Source: Alistipes sp.
GTDB taxonomy: Bacteria; Bacteroidota; Bacteroidia; Bacteroidales; Rikenellaceae
DNA: 26,011 nt
NCBI GenBank assembly: GCA_017380275.1
Contig: JAFOEH010000120.1
Coordinates: forward strand, 1-26,011
Direction of reading: 5' to 3'
Each line of letters starts with the position of its first letter. Position 1 is the stretch's first letter. Below are positions 24,296 to 26,011 of this stretch, piece after piece. The position numbers and the translations under genes were made by a program. The notes under the pieces were generated by a model. The model was not told the origin of the DNA, made no database searches, and saw only the letters and a list, made by a program, of their open reading frames with translations.

Positions 24296-26011
24296 ATGAA
24301 AAAGTTTATAACCTATATTGCATTGGGTCTTGCCGTAGCGTTTGGCGCGACTTCGTGTAATCAAGATAACACCCTCGCAGAGGGTAAGGGCGAATTCTCG
24401 CTCAAAGTTCTGTTCGACGACCAGACTCGCGCTACGGCTGAGGAGCTGGCGGCAGATTGCACAATCAACATCTACAACTCGGAGGGTCTGATCCGTACCT
24501 ACAAGGGTATCGACGCAGTTCCCGAGAAGATGTGGCTCGTAACGGGCGACTACCGTTGCGACATCTTGGCAGGCAAGGAGAGCGCAGCATCGTTCACCGA
24601 CAAGAGCTACAAGGGCTCAAAGGCATTCACCATCAACGCAGGTGCAACCACAACCGTAAGCGTGGAGTGCCGCGTGAATAACGTTATTGCAGCCGTTGCT
24701 TTCGACGCGACGATCGCCGATCAGTTCTCGGCCTTCGAGGCTCAGGTCGGTGGCGAGCTCACGGAGGGCAAGGCTCTGACCTTCAACTCGTCGAGCGCAT
24801 CGGTTGGTTACTTCACTCTCGACAAGAACACCACCGCATTGCAGTGGCAGTTCTCGGGTACGCACGTTAAGTATGGTGCGTTCACCAAGACCGGCTCGAT
24901 CGAGGGCGTTGAGAAGGGCAAGAAGTACAACCTCGCATTCACCTACACCAAGGGCACTCCCGAGGGCGATTTGAAGTTCGATATCGCGGTTGTCAAGACC
25001 ACCGAGGACATCGAGGACAACATCATCTTCGAGGCCGATCCTACGGGCGTTGCAGCCGTTGGCAAGTGGGACGTTTGGGCTAAGCACGCTACCCTGTTTG
25101 CAAATGTTTCGGAGAGCGAGTTTGGCACCGAGGGCATCGCAATTCAGGTACGCGCTCAGGGCTCGGAGGAGTGGACCGTAGTCGAGGCTGAGAAGGCAGG
25201 CGATAACCTCTTCTCGATTGTTGCTACGGGTCTGACCCCCGAAACCACCTATGAGTATCAGTTGGTAGTCAATGGTGCGGCTGTTGGTTCGGCCAAGACC
25301 TTCAAGACCGACTACATCTCGACCATCCCCAACGCAGGTATGGAGGATTGGAACTCGGGCGAGGGCTGGCCTATGCCCTACGCTACGGGAGGCACCTCGT
25401 GGTGGGGCAATGGTAACAAGGCTGCCGATATGGCAGGTCTGGTTATCAGCGAGAGCGACGCTTCGACCTATTCGCAGGGCACCAAGTCGGCTAAGCTGAG
25501 CGGTAAGCGTATCCAGATCCTGACCATCGACAAGGTTGCTCCGGGTAACTTGTTCTCGGGTTCGTTCGTTGCAACCGTAGGTACCAAGGGTGGTAAGGTT
25601 AATTTCGGTCGTCCGTTCACGGCTCGTCCTTCGGCAATGAAGGTTGACTACAAGTACACCTGCGGCGCAATTACCCACAATGAGGGTGGTCCGTCGAACG
25701 ACACTACCCCGCACGCAGTGGGTGATCCCGACCGTTGCCACATCTACATCGCGCTGGGTGACTGGGATTACAAGACCTTTGGCGGTACATCGGAGAGCCC
25801 CGTACAGGTTAATACGACCGACGTTTCGACTCTGTTCAACCCCAACAACGACGCTGTAATCGCTTATGGTGAGTTGGTTAAGGGCGAGAGCGTCAACGAT
25901 TGGACCGAGGAGGTTATCCGCTTGAAATACAAGGATACGACCCGCCGTCCGACCCATATCATCATCTCGTGCTCGTCGTCGAAGTTGGGTGACTACCTGA
26001 CGGGTAGCTAC
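24296..26011 (+). CDS. DUF4493-PCMD domain lipoprotein, incomplete at window end
   Basis: The frame from ATG 24296 is open for 572 codons to the last base, so the C-terminus lies outside. It begins MKKFITYIALGLAVAFGATS with the lipobox Cys at 21, followed by NQDN. A DUF4493 domain covers about 30-240 (CTINIYNSEGLIRTYKG, WLVTGDYRCDILAG). A beta-sandwich of fibronectin-III look covers about 245-340 (GLTPETTYEYQLVVNG). From about 350 (IPNAGMEDWNSG) follows a PCMD-type domain, a putative carbohydrate-active or binding fold, with WWGNGNKAAD and the core through FGRPFTARPS. The layout suggests a surface glycan-binding or adhesin protein. No stop was seen. Confidence 0.8.
   Translation, partial: MKKFITYIALGLAVAFGATSCNQDNTLAEGKGEFSLKVLFDDQTRATAEELAADCTINIYNSEGLIRTYKGIDAVPEKMWLVTGDYRCDILAGKESAASFTDKSYKGSKAFTINAGATTTVSVECRVNNVIAAVAFDATIADQFSAFEAQVGGELTEGKALTFNSSSASVGYFTLDKNTTALQWQFSGTHVKYGAFTKTGSIEGVEKGKKYNLAFTYTKGTPEGDLKFDIAVVKTTEDIEDNIIFEADPTGVAAVGKWDVWAKHATLFANVSESEFGTEGIAIQVRAQGSEEWTVVEAEKAGDNLFSIVATGLTPETTYEYQLVVNGAAVGSAKTFKTDYISTIPNAGMEDWNSGEGWPMPYATGGTSWWGNGNKAADMAGLVISESDASTYSQGTKSAKLSGKRIQILTIDKVAPGNLFSGSFVATVGTKGGKVNFGRPFTARPSAMKVDYKYTCGAITHNEGGPSNDTTPHAVGDPDRCHIYIALGDWDYKTFGGTSESPVQVNTTDVSTLFNPNNDAVIAYGELVKGESVNDWTEEVIRLKYKDTTRRPTHIIISCSSSKLGDYLTGSY

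Noticed and set aside
24617..25957. 446-codon antisense frame opposite the PCMD gene
   Set aside because: Shadow of the real, window-truncated lipoprotein gene on the plus strand.
1..26011. CRISPR arrays, tRNA or rRNA genes, IS elements
   Set aside because: No regularly spaced repeats, no cloverleaf-like sequence with conserved loops and no transposase motifs were found on reading both strands.

Overview
The window looks like a gut Bacteroidota chromosome. Several genes are preceded by the Bacteroidota -7 promoter box (TAnnTTTG). The right side encodes families typical of the phylum: fimbrillin-like, DUF4493 and PCMD surface lipoproteins with lipoboxes followed by acidic residues. The GC-rich right part, with strong use of TCG serine codons and ureABCEFGD plus Ni-uptake genes, would fit an Alistipes/Rikenellaceae-like organism, but that rank is a guess.

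The window has two compositional halves. Bases 1 to about 8500 are visibly AT-rich and look like an accessory island. It opens with a cut-off glutamate synthase (gltB) fragment that ends in a perfect 10-bp-arm palindrome. Then, all on the minus strand and read from right to left, come an AAA15/OLD-like ATPase (6276-4879), a decayed patatin-like phospholipase and other fragments (4891-4383), a four-TM protein (4378-3638), a ComEC-like metallo-beta-lactamase-fold protein (3629-2475), and a single polypeptide joining an E2-like, an E1/ThiF-like and a JAB/JAMM protease domain (2488-272). The last three genes are tightly packed and form a candidate ubiquitin-like conjugation defence module with no visible nucleotidyltransferase and no separate ubiquitin-like protein. 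This is the most interesting part of the window. A plus-strand AAA_14/DUF4143 ATPase (6653-7876) and about 600 bases of repeat-bearing noncoding DNA complete the island.

From about 8500 the DNA is GC-rich and gene-dense. A DUF1295 membrane protein (minus) and a PagL-like acyloxyacyl hydrolase (plus) are divergent, followed by crcB (minus). Next is a compact plus-strand unit of about 8.9 kb: ureA, ureB, ureC, ureE, ureF, ureG, ureD, a urea transporter, and a nickel ECF transporter (nikMN, nikQ, nikO). Together these would import urea and nickel, assemble the nickel centre and release ammonia and CO2. Junctions are overlaps (ATGA) or a few bases, so cotranscription is likely.

From 20374 a new promoter drives a lipoprotein cluster: a fimbrillin-like protein, two DUF4493 proteins and a DUF4493-PCMD protein that runs off the window end. 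Together they look like a cell-surface fibre or glycan-contact locus. No tRNA, rRNA, CRISPR array, transposase or integrase was recognised.
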